From assembly GCA_028277645.1 (NCBI GenBank), contig JANQFV010000019.1, forward strand, positions 1-64,000: a DNA stretch of 64,000 nt, given 5' to 3'. Of this stretch, positions 36,321 to 44,027 are shown in pieces. Made by a program: the position numbers and the translations under genes. The DNA comes from Phycisphaerae bacterium (GTDB lineage: Bacteria; Planctomycetota; Phycisphaerae; UBA1845; Fen-1342). Under the pieces are notes generated by a model, which saw only the letters and a list, made by a program, of their open reading frames with translations, ran no database searches and was not told the origin of the DNA. Every line of letters starts with the position of its first letter. Positions within the stretch are counted from its first letter, which is position 1.

Positions 36321-38495
36321 ATGAGACGCCTGGTTGCCCTGACACTGCTGCTGACCGTTAGTGCCCTTAGCCCCGCGCAGCAATCCGATCGACAGGACAA
36401 GCCTCATCCCGGCGCCGACGTCTTCAATCCCAACCCGCTCCCCAAGCACTTGACGCCGGAGGAGCTGCGCCTGCCGCTGCCGCAGCCCGCCCGCGGAGAC
36501 CGCACGCCACCCACCGGGACAGTCTATTGTCCCGCTGAGTACGAGGCCATGGACGGATTGATCATCGCGTGGGAAGGCTACACGGACGTCCTGACCGACA
36601 TGGTCGTCCCGGCCACAACCAACGACCCCAACATCACGATGTGGGTGGTCGTCGACAGCTCGTCGGAGCAGACCAGCGCTTTCAATACGCTGAACGCCGC
36701 CGGCGCCGACATGAGCCAGGTGGATTTCATCGTGCGCACGACCGATACGGTCTGGATTCGAGACTACGGCCCGCGCTACATCTTCGAGGACGGCACCCGC
36801 GCCATCATCGACCATACGTACAACCGTCCCCGTCCTAACGACAACGCGCTCAATGACCACCTGACCACACTCTGGGGCCATCCGCAATACGACATCCCGC
36901 TCACCCACGGCGGCGGGAACTTCCACCTGTTCTCCAACGGCGATGCCTTCATGACCGACCTGATTCTCACCGAGAATTCAGGGCTGACTGAGCAAGACGT
37001 CGTCGACCTCTACGCCGACTACCAGAATCTGAATCTCACTATCTACCCCGGTTTTCCGACCTCATTCGACTCCACGCAGCACATCGATATGTGGATGCTG
37101 CCCGCCGGCGACAACAACGTCATCATCGGCGACTACAACACCGACCACCCCACGCACCAAGCCAACACGATCAGCAACGATGCCGCCGCCGATATGGCCG
37201 CCCGCGGTTACACCGTACACCGCGTCCGCGGCTGGAACTCCGGTGGCACGCATTACACCTACACGAACGCCGTCGTGCTCAACGACCAAGTCTTCATGCC
37301 ATCGTTCGGCGGCTCGTACGCCAGCCGCGACGCGACCGCACTGGCCGTCTTCCAGACCGCCTTCCCCAGTCATACGATCCACCAGGTCGACTGCTCGTCG
37401 ATCATTCATGCCGCCGGCGCCGTCCACTGCATCGTGATGCACATCCCGGACGAGGCCCCCGGACCCGAGCCGGTCGCGCACGTCACCGTGCCCAACGGCG
37501 ACGAACTATGGGTGGTCAACCAGCCCTACTACATCGAGTGGAACGCCTTCGACGACGTCGGCGTGACCAGCGTCGACATTCTGCTGTCCACGGACGGCGG
37601 CGCGAACTTCGATCACACGATCGCCACCGGCATCCCCAATACCGGCTACCACCCCTGGACTGTGCCCGATGAACTCTCCAACCAGTGCCGCGTCAAGGTC
37701 ATCGCCTACGACGGCGACGGCAACAGCGGCGAAGACATGTCCGACGGCGACTTCACCATCGCTCATACCGGGCCGCAGGTCATCTATGACTTCCCGCTCG
37801 ATAGCGATCCGGGCTGGACGACTACCGGTCTGTGGGCCTGGGGCGTACCCACCGGCGGAAACCAGGACCCCTACGGCCAGCCCGACCCGACCAGCGGGCA
37901 CACCGGTAGCAACGTATACGGCTACAACCTCAACGGCGACTACGAGCCGTCTCTGCCGCCCCGCGATCTCACGTCCGCCGCACTCGATCTGACCGGCGTC
38001 ACCGATTGCAGGCTCGAGTTCTGGCGCTGGCTCGGCGTCGAATCGCCGTCGTACGACCACGCGTACCTCTACATCAGCAATGACGGCAGCACGTGGAACA
38101 TGCTCTGGCAAAACACCGCGACGGTCGACGACGGCGCGTGGACCTTCCAGGAGTACGACATTTCGGCGTACGCCGACGATCAGGCGACCGTGTACCTCCG
38201 CTGGACGATGGGACTGACCGACGGAAGCTGGAACTACTGCGGCTGGAACATCGACGACATCCAGGTCATCGGTATCCCCGCCGCCCCGCAGATCTGCCCC
38301 GGTGACGCAAACTGCGACGGCCAGGTCGATTTCGGCGACATCAACGCGTTCGTCGCGGCCCTGGTGGAAGGCACCTACTGCGACGGCACGGGCGACAACG
38401 CCGACGTGCTGCAAGATGGCAGCGTAGGCTTCGAAGACATCAACCCGTTTGTCGAATTGCTGACCACGAACCCCCTGCCAATTACCTGTCCATAG
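36321..38495 (+). CDS. Exported agmatine deiminase-family (porphyromonas-type PAD) protein with dockerin-like tail
   Basis: A 724-residue protein. The signal peptide is residues 1-20. The guanidino-modifying domain covers about 60-375. Catalytic positions are visible: Asp in VWIRDYGP (about 146), His and Asp in STQHIDMW (about 252), and the nucleophilic Cys in AAGAVHCIVMHIP (about 371). Also present are EGYTDVL and HGGGNFH, family segments. An Ig-like domain (~385-485), a beta-jelly-roll or MAM-like domain (~490-650) and the paired calcium-loop tail (GDANCDGQVDFGDINAFV; DVLQDGSVGFEDINPFV; TTNPLPITCP) follow. It should deiminate agmatine or peptidyl-arginine outside the cell. AAGGAG precedes the ATG. 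Confidence 0.87.
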   Translation: MRRLVALTLLLTVSALSPAQQSDRQDKPHPGADVFNPNPLPKHLTPEELRLPLPQPARGDRTPPTGTVYCPAEYEAMDGLIIAWEGYTDVLTDMVVPATTNDPNITMWVVVDSSSEQTSAFNTLNAAGADMSQVDFIVRTTDTVWIRDYGPRYIFEDGTRAIIDHTYNRPRPNDNALNDHLTTLWGHPQYDIPLTHGGGNFHLFSNGDAFMTDLILTENSGLTEQDVVDLYADYQNLNLTIYPGFPTSFDSTQHIDMWMLPAGDNNVIIGDYNTDHPTHQANTISNDAAADMAARGYTVHRVRGWNSGGTHYTYTNAVVLNDQVFMPSFGGSYASRDATALAVFQTAFPSHTIHQVDCSSIIHAAGAVHCIVMHIPDEAPGPEPVAHVTVPNGDELWVVNQPYYIEWNAFDDVGVTSVDILLSTDGGANFDHTIATGIPNTGYHPWTVPDELSNQCRVKVIAYDGDGNSGEDMSDGDFTIAHTGPQVIYDFPLDSDPGWTTTGLWAWGVPTGGNQDPYGQPDPTSGHTGSNVYGYNLNGDYEPSLPPRDLTSAALDLTGVTDCRLEFWRWLGVESPSYDHAYLYISNDGSTWNMLWQNTATVDDGAWTFQEYDISAYADDQATVYLRWTMGLTDGSWNYCGWNIDDIQVIGIPAAPQICPGDANCDGQVDFGDINAFVAALVEGTYCDGTGDNADVLQDGSVGFEDINPFVELLTTNPLPITCP

Positions 38496-38538
38496 CGCTG
38501 GCGACGCGCTTGTAGCGGTCAACATCCAGATGTGGGGG

Positions 38539-38562
38539 GAGACCGACCTCCGGTCGGTTCTC
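38539..38562. terminator. Hairpin downstream of the deiminase gene
   Basis: GAGACCGACC (38539-38548) pairs with GGTCGGTTCTC (38552-38562) with one bulge and a 3-nt loop, 44 nt after the stop at 38495. It may terminate transcription or belong to the ACCGACC/GGTCGGT palindrome type that also appears at 59172-59200. Confidence 0.4.
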
Positions 38563-38661
38563 TGCGCCGTCCCGGTGTTTCGCAACGCACCACTACTCAT
38601 GCGCCCCCACCGCAACGCTCACTGAGAATCTCGCGGAACGGACTCTAGTCGGTGCGCGTTC

Positions 38662-39933
38662 CTACACCTCTCGCAAATCATGCCCCAGCTTGTATTTCTT
38701 CGCCTCCAGATACCGGCGATTGTGCTCAGTCGGTTTGATCTCCAGCGGCAACTGCCCGACGATCTCCAGACCGTACACTTCAAGCCGACTGACCTTCTTC
38801 GGGTTGTTCGTCAGGATGCGGACCTTCTGCAAACCGATGTCGCGCAGAATCTGGGCGCCGATGCCGTAGTCGCGATGATCGATTGAGAACCCCAGCACCT
38901 GGTTCGCCTCGACAGTATCGAGTCCTTCATCTTGCATCCGGTACGCGTGCAGCTTGTTCTCGAGCCCGATGCCGCGGCCTTCCTGTCGCATGTACACGAT
39001 CGCCCCGCGGCCCTCTTGTGTGATCAGGTGCATCGCCGCGTGCAACTGGTCGCCACACTCACAGCGCATCGAGCCGAACACGTCACCCGTCAGGCATTCC
39101 GAGTGCACGCGCACCAGCACCGGCTCCTCGCACGGCTTCACGCCGCCGGTATCGTCCAATTCGCCGACGCCACCGCGGCACAGCGCGACGTGCGTGCCAC
39201 GTTCCGCCCGCGAGCGAAACGCGACCAGCAGCCAATTGCCGTACCCATTGCGCAGCGGCACGCTCTCGACCCGCTCGACCAACCGCTCGCGCTGCATGCG
39301 ATACTCGATCAGGTCCGCGATCGTACACATCTTGATCTTGTGTTCGCGGCTGAACTTCGTGAGTTGCGGCACGCGGGCCATGGTACCATCTTCGTTGAGA
39401 ATCTCGATCAGCGCCGCGCCCGGCAACAACCCGGTCAGCCGACACAGATCAACAGACCCCTCCGTCTGCCCATTGCGCACCAGCACGCCGCCGTCACGCG
39501 CCGTCAGCGGGTTCACGTGCCCCGGTCGCACGAAGTCCTCCGGCACGGCCTCTTCCGCGACGAGCTGCCGGATCGTCGTCGTGCGGTCGAACGTCGACAC
39601 ACCCGTCGTCGTCCCCAGGTGCGGTCCCGCGTCAACAGTAACCGTGAAGTTCGTCCCCAGGCGCGTAGTGTTCAGCGGAACCTGCGGGTGCAACTGCAAC
39701 TGCGCGCACCGCGCCGCCGACAGCGCCACGCAGAGCGTGCCCCGCCCGTGCTTCAGCATGAAGTTGACCTTCTCTGGCGTGATGGCCTGGGCCGGGCAGA
39801 CGAGGTCACCCTCGTTCTCGCGCCCTTCGTCGTCTACCAGGATGATCAGATTGCCCTGGCGCAGCTCATCGAGAATCTCCTCGATCGGGCTGAACGGTGA
39901 GTTCCCGACGTTTGTGGCGCTCTCGGTCGGCAT
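38662..39933 (-). CDS. ribBA: Bifunctional 3,4-dihydroxy-2-butanone-4-phosphate synthase/GTP cyclohydrolase II
   Basis: A 423-residue fusion for riboflavin synthesis. The N-terminal RibB part has VDDEGRENEGDLVCPA, FDRTTTIRQLV and DFVRPGHVNPLTARDGGVLVRNGQTEGSVDL, carrying the acidic Mg2+ ligands and substrate contacts. The C-terminal RibA part has VRVHSECLTGDVFGSMRCECGDQL with the three zinc cysteines, IVYMRQEGRGIGLENKLHAY and LTNNPKKVSRLEVYGLEI. It makes both precursors of riboflavin, from ribulose 5-phosphate and from GTP. The ATG at 39933 is chosen because similarity starts about 15 residues later. No FMN riboswitch was recognised in the 152-bp divergent region before clpS. Confidence 0.95.
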   Translation of the reverse strand: MPTESATNVGNSPFSPIEEILDELRQGNLIILVDDEGRENEGDLVCPAQAITPEKVNFMLKHGRGTLCVALSAARCAQLQLHPQVPLNTTRLGTNFTVTVDAGPHLGTTTGVSTFDRTTTIRQLVAEEAVPEDFVRPGHVNPLTARDGGVLVRNGQTEGSVDLCRLTGLLPGAALIEILNEDGTMARVPQLTKFSREHKIKMCTIADLIEYRMQRERLVERVESVPLRNGYGNWLLVAFRSRAERGTHVALCRGGVGELDDTGGVKPCEEPVLVRVHSECLTGDVFGSMRCECGDQLHAAMHLITQEGRGAIVYMRQEGRGIGLENKLHAYRMQDEGLDTVEANQVLGFSIDHRDYGIGAQILRDIGLQKVRILTNNPKKVSRLEVYGLEIVGQLPLEIKPTEHNRRYLEAKKYKLGHDLREV

Positions 39934-40085
39934 CGCGCTCTCCGTACTGCAGGTGACACGGCTATGGCATCGAACTCCGCATTTTAGCCGAACACCGCCT
40001 CCGAAACGACCGAAATCCGTGCGGCGGGCAGCGGTTTCCGTGCTATGATGAATCGGGGGAGCAGGTCCGTACGGGAGATCGCGTC

Positions 40086-40415
40086 GTGGCCGACGTCCCA
40101 CAACAGGGCACCGAGGCGGTCGCCGAGGCCGTGCAGCCGCGCACGGCTCCGCTCTGGCACGTCATTCTCCTGGACGACGACGACCACACCTACGAGTACG
40201 TCATCGAGATGCTGGCGAAGCTCTTCCACCACTCACACCAGAAGGCTTACGCCATGGCCTGCGAAGTCGACCTGACCGGGCGGGTGATCGTCGACACGAC
40301 GGTGCTCGAGCGGGCCGAATTCAAGCAACAACAAATCCACGCCTACGGGCCGGACTGGCGGCTCGAGCGCAGCGCCGGTTCCATGACCGCCGTGCTCGAA
40401 CAGGCTCCTCTCTGA
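40086..40415 (+). CDS. clpS: ClpS-like ATP-dependent protease adaptor
   Basis: A 109-residue protein of the ClpS/N-recognin fold: WHVILLDDDDHTYEYVIEMLAKLF, then HQKAYAMACEVDLTGRVIVDTTVLERAEFKQQQIHAYG. In E. coli ClpS the N-degron pocket uses Asn34-Asp35-Asp36 and His66. Here the aligned run is Asp-Asp-Asp, and the His position falls on Asp (EVDLTG), so residue recognition may differ. It would hand substrates to ClpAP/ClpCP. The start is GTG at 40086. The gene is divergent from ribBA across 152 bp. No clp gene is adjacent. Confidence 0.8.
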   Translation: MADVPQQGTEAVAEAVQPRTAPLWHVILLDDDDHTYEYVIEMLAKLFHHSHQKAYAMACEVDLTGRVIVDTTVLERAEFKQQQIHAYGPDWRLERSAGSMTAVLEQAPL

Positions 40416-40475
40416 GCCATGCACTAGCGCGACTAACCGTTATGATGCTCCCTGACACTGCTGCCGGGAGAAACT

Positions 40476-42776
40476 ATGACGCAGTCTCGCCGACTTCCCT
40501 GCGCCCTGTTCCTCATGCTGCTGACACATATATGTGCAGTCGCCGACAGCACCGGGCGCACGACCGCCGAGATGCTGCTCGACCTCGCGCGCGACCACGG
40601 TCTGAACTGCGCCGGCAAACAGACGCGCTGCGACGTCGAGCATATCCACATTCTGCTTCGCGCGGCCACGCGCGTCGATCCCGATCTCGTGCCGGCGCAC
40701 ACCTGGCTCTACGAACTGGCCCAACTCTGCGGCGATGAAGCTGCCGCGGCTCGCGCGTTGACCGAATTGTTGCGGATCGATCCGACGAACGAGGTCGCCT
40801 TTGCCCGTTGGCTCGATGCGGGCGTCCGCGCGCAGCAAACGGTCGAGCAGCGGCGCAAGTGGCTGAACGCAGTCGCCGCAGCCGAACGCACACCGGTCCA
40901 AAAGGCGCAGGTTCACGCTCACCTCGCGCGGTTGAACCTCGAGCAGTTGGACCTGCCTGCTGCGCGCCAGCACATCGCAACTGCGCTCGCGTTGGACGCG
41001 GCCAATATCGACGCTGTATTGCTCGCAACCGAAGCACACGACGATTCCACGACACCTGCGGACCGGGCCCGCGACTTGCTCCGTCTGGTTCAGCTTCGCC
41101 CGCACGTCTTCGAGTACGTCTGGCAGGCCGCGCTGCTGTTCGACCGTTATGGCTTCGTCGCGGACGCCGAGGTGCTCTTTGACGCCGCCCTCCTGGCGCA
41201 TGTCGAACAAACGCTGGACACGCCGCCCGCCGCCTTTCAACTCGATTTCACCCGCAACCGTATGGCCCGCGGGCGCCTGGACGATGCGATTTCGCTCCTG
41301 CGTGACGTGATACGCCGCGACCCGCACGCTGCTGCTGAAGCGGGGCACCTGCTACACTTTCTTTTGGCGAGTACGGGCCAATCCGAGCAGGCCGAGCCCG
41401 TTCGACAGCAGCTCGCTCGTCGCTTTGCCGAGCTGCGCACCCCCGAGGACGTACCAACCAACGAGCTGGCCCAGGCCGCGTGGTTCTATTGTACGCTCTC
41501 TGCGCAGCCTGACCGCGCGCTGATGCTCGCGCGCGCTGCGACGAAACGCGCTCCCGAAGACGGCTTCGTGCAGCGTGTGCTGGGATGGGCGCTCGCCGCC
41601 AACGCCGAGCCCGACGCCGCCCGTGCCGTGCTCGAACCGATCGCCACCTCCGACCCTTACGCCGGCTATCGCCTAGCCATGCTCGCCGCCGAGGAAGACG
41701 ATCAGGACCGCGCGCGCCGCATCGTGGCCGCAATCGATCCCTTACCCATCTCCGGCCCCGCCGCCAGCTTGTTGGGAACGATGGACCTGCCCCCCGCAGC
41801 GACGCAACCGGCGCTGCGTTATCCGGAAATGCAGAAGGCGCTTCAGCACTTCGACCCCCGCATTTTCGCGTTCTTCGCGGAGCCCGAGCAGTTCGTAAAG
41901 GCGTCGCTCACGGTCGCTGACCGCAGCACGGACCCCGGCGACGCGTGGTGGCTACAACTCGATCTCACCAATCGCAGCCCGATCCCCATCCCGCTCGGCC
42001 CGGATGAACTGCTGAACCCGGTCTTCCTGATCTCGATCCGCATGCAAGGCGATCGCACACGTGAATATGGCGCGTTGGGCACGGTCAGTATCGACCATGC
42101 CCGCACACTGCGTCCCGGGCAGTCCATCTCCGTCCGTCGCACGATCGACATCGGGCCGCCCCGCCGCGCGTCCCGCAGCACGCCGCAGCACTTACAGCGC
42201 ATCAGCTTGACGGCCATGCTCGCGCCCGAACAGTCGCCCGCCGGTGAGTGGGGCCCCGGACTCGGCGGACAAACGCTCGGCCCCCTCAATTTCAATCGCA
42301 TACCCGTCTCAACCAGCGGCACCGCCATCCGCGCGATTTTCGCCGCCGCGGCCGCCGACTCGCCGGCGCGACAGGCCCGTGCAATCGAGGTCCTGACGGA
42401 ACTGCTCGGCGAGCAGCAGCGGGCGACCATCGGACATCTGACGTACACGCCTACGCAGATATCGGCCCGCCGAATACAGCGCATCTTGATCGATCTACTG
42501 GCTGGCGATGACTGGAAGGTCCGTGTGCGCACACTGGCGGCCCTGGCAAACGTCGGATTGGACCGCGAGCTGGTGACTGCGGTCGAGCGCTGCCTCGCGC
42601 ACGAACACTGGCTTGTGCGGCTGATGTCGCTGCGCGTCCTGGCCCGGCTGGGACCACAGTTCCTCGAGCAGACCGAACGAATCTCGCAAACCGATCCGGA
42701 CGAGTTGTGCCGCGCGCTCGCCGCCGCGCTCGTGGACGACTGGCGTACTCCCAAGCAGGAATCTGCGCCGAGGTAA
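40476..42776 (+). CDS. Exported TPR/HEAT-type repeat protein, unknown function
   Basis: A 766-residue protein with a signal peptide (about 1-24). Degenerate TPR units fill ~25-420 (EAAAARALTELLRIDPTNEVAF, LDDAISLLRDVIRRDPHAAAEAG, PDRALMLARAATKRAPEDGFVQRVLGWAL). A beta-rich stretch (~465-585, WWLQLDLTNRSPIPIPLGPDE) follows. The C-terminal part has HEAT-like helical pairs (DDWKVRVRTLAALANVGLDREL; EHWLVRLMSLRVLARLG). The function is unknown; it is presumably an envelope scaffold. CGGGAGA precedes the ATG. It lies 60 bp after clpS and 159 bp before the next TPR lipoprotein. Confidence 0.75.
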   Translation: MTQSRRLPCALFLMLLTHICAVADSTGRTTAEMLLDLARDHGLNCAGKQTRCDVEHIHILLRAATRVDPDLVPAHTWLYELAQLCGDEAAAARALTELLRIDPTNEVAFARWLDAGVRAQQTVEQRRKWLNAVAAAERTPVQKAQVHAHLARLNLEQLDLPAARQHIATALALDAANIDAVLLATEAHDDSTTPADRARDLLRLVQLRPHVFEYVWQAALLFDRYGFVADAEVLFDAALLAHVEQTLDTPPAAFQLDFTRNRMARGRLDDAISLLRDVIRRDPHAAAEAGHLLHFLLASTGQSEQAEPVRQQLARRFAELRTPEDVPTNELAQAAWFYCTLSAQPDRALMLARAATKRAPEDGFVQRVLGWALAANAEPDAARAVLEPIATSDPYAGYRLAMLAAEEDDQDRARRIVAAIDPLPISGPAASLLGTMDLPPAATQPALRYPEMQKALQHFDPRIFAFFAEPEQFVKASLTVADRSTDPGDAWWLQLDLTNRSPIPIPLGPDELLNPVFLISIRMQGDRTREYGALGTVSIDHARTLRPGQSISVRRTIDIGPPRRASRSTPQHLQRISLTAMLAPEQSPAGEWGPGLGGQTLGPLNFNRIPVSTSGTAIRAIFAAAAADSPARQARAIEVLTELLGEQQRATIGHLTYTPTQISARRIQRILIDLLAGDDWKVRVRTLAALANVGLDRELVTAVERCLAHEHWLVRLMSLRVLARLGPQFLEQTERISQTDPDELCRALAAALVDDWRTPKQESAPR

Positions 42777-42935
42777 GGCCGCGCGACGTTTCGCCCGATA
42801 AAACTACATATGCCTGCGCTACGGCTCCGCCAATTGACGCGCCCGCGCACGTGCGGCTAAAAAGGTGACTCGGCCCGCTCGGCGTGGTCCGGGCCGACCA
42901 CAAGAGCCACCATTTGTTATGCGACGAGACGCGCG

Positions 42936-43937
42936 ATGACACGTCCGCACATCCTGATCACCGGCGCAACGTGCTGCCTGACGATGCTGACATTCTGCAC
43001 CGGCTGCACGCTGCAACGTGGCGCCGCCACGGCGCATCTGAGTGATGGCGACGCCGCCCTCGCGCGACGTGATTTCGACGTCGCGCTGGCCGAGTTCCGT
43101 GAGGCAATCCGCCTCGACCCCCATCACGCCGAGGCTCATTACAAACTCGGTGTGGCGTACAAGGAAACGGGTGATCTCGATCAGGCCGCCAACGCGCTGC
43201 AGGAAGCAGTCAAACTGGAACCCAGCCGCTTCACCCCCGTTTTTGAGCTCGGCGAAGTCTACCGCCTGCTCGACCGCATGACGCAGGCCATTCGCGCGTA
43301 TCTGATGGCCTGTGAGCTCGACCCGCGGAATTTCGACGCGCGCTTCCGCCTGGCCGCCTGTTACCACCAGACCGGCGAGTTGGCCCAGGCCATCGAGAAC
43401 TACCGCGAAGCGATCGATCTGAATCCACGCGATGCGTTCGTGCGCAGCAACCTCGGCGCCGCGCTAGCCGCGCAAGGTAAGAGCTATGAAGCGATCAAGG
43501 CCTACAAGGAATCGCTCGAGTGCAACGCCGCCCAGCCGATCGTCCTGGTTAATCTGGCGACGGTCTACATCGCTCAGGAGCGCTGGCAAACGGCGCATCG
43601 CGCACTGAACGTGGCGATCGACCTCGATCCCACCTTGTCCGTCGCGCACGAGCGCCTCGCCTACTGCCTGTGGCGTGAGCAGTCCTACGATGCGGCCGCC
43701 GAACGGTACCAAAAAGCTGTCGAACTCGATCCGAAGAACGCCGCGGCACATGCCGGGTATGGCGTGGTACTGATGACGCAGCACCTCGACCAGCCGGACG
43801 ACGTTGCGCTGCGCGACCGTGCGGTTGAAGCCTGGCACATCAGCCTCGAGCTCAATCCGAATCAGCCCAAGCTGCGCGAGCTCGTCGACAAGTACCGCAT
43901 CAAGTCCGACCAACCCGTACTCACGTACGAGAACTGA
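42936..43937 (+). CDS. TPR-repeat lipoprotein
   Basis: A 333-residue protein with an N-terminal hydrophobic signal ending CTGC (a likely lipidation Cys at 24). About seven consecutive TPR units then follow, for example RRDFDVALAEFREAIRLDPHHAEAHYKLG, GDLDQAANALQEAVKLEPSR, GELAQAIENYREAIDLNPRD and QSYDAAAERYQKAVELDPKNAAAHAGYG. These match the TPR consensus well (Tyr/Leu/Gly/Tyr/Ala/Pro pattern). It probably acts as an envelope protein-interaction platform; the partner is unknown. It resembles the TPR lipoprotein at 13672 in layout. A 40-nt dispersed repeat begins 8 nt after the stop. Confidence 0.82.
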   Translation: MTRPHILITGATCCLTMLTFCTGCTLQRGAATAHLSDGDAALARRDFDVALAEFREAIRLDPHHAEAHYKLGVAYKETGDLDQAANALQEAVKLEPSRFTPVFELGEVYRLLDRMTQAIRAYLMACELDPRNFDARFRLAACYHQTGELAQAIENYREAIDLNPRDAFVRSNLGAALAAQGKSYEAIKAYKESLECNAAQPIVLVNLATVYIAQERWQTAHRALNVAIDLDPTLSVAHERLAYCLWREQSYDAAAERYQKAVELDPKNAAAHAGYGVVLMTQHLDQPDDVALRDRAVEAWHISLELNPNQPKLRELVDKYRIKSDQPVLTYEN

Positions 43938-43944
43938 CCCGCAC

Positions 43945-43984
43945 TTGTGGCACTGGTTCTACGCTAAGCTTCACCTGCGGTGCT
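43945..43984 (+). repeat. 40-nt dispersed repeat, copy 1
   Basis: This 40-nt stretch is 34/40 identical without gaps to 50020-50059. Both copies start within 10 nt of a plus-strand stop codon (43937 and 50014). The ends TGTGGCAC...GGTGC can pair partially. A repeat that may also act in 3'-end formation. Confidence 0.6.
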
Positions 43985-44027
43985 CAACCAGTACGGTTCC
44001 GAAGAGCTATGCTCTTGAGCAGTGGCG

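Noticed and set aside
39934-40085. Possible FMN riboswitch ahead of ribBA
   Set aside because: The conserved core segments of the FMN aptamer could not be found in the 152-bp divergent region.
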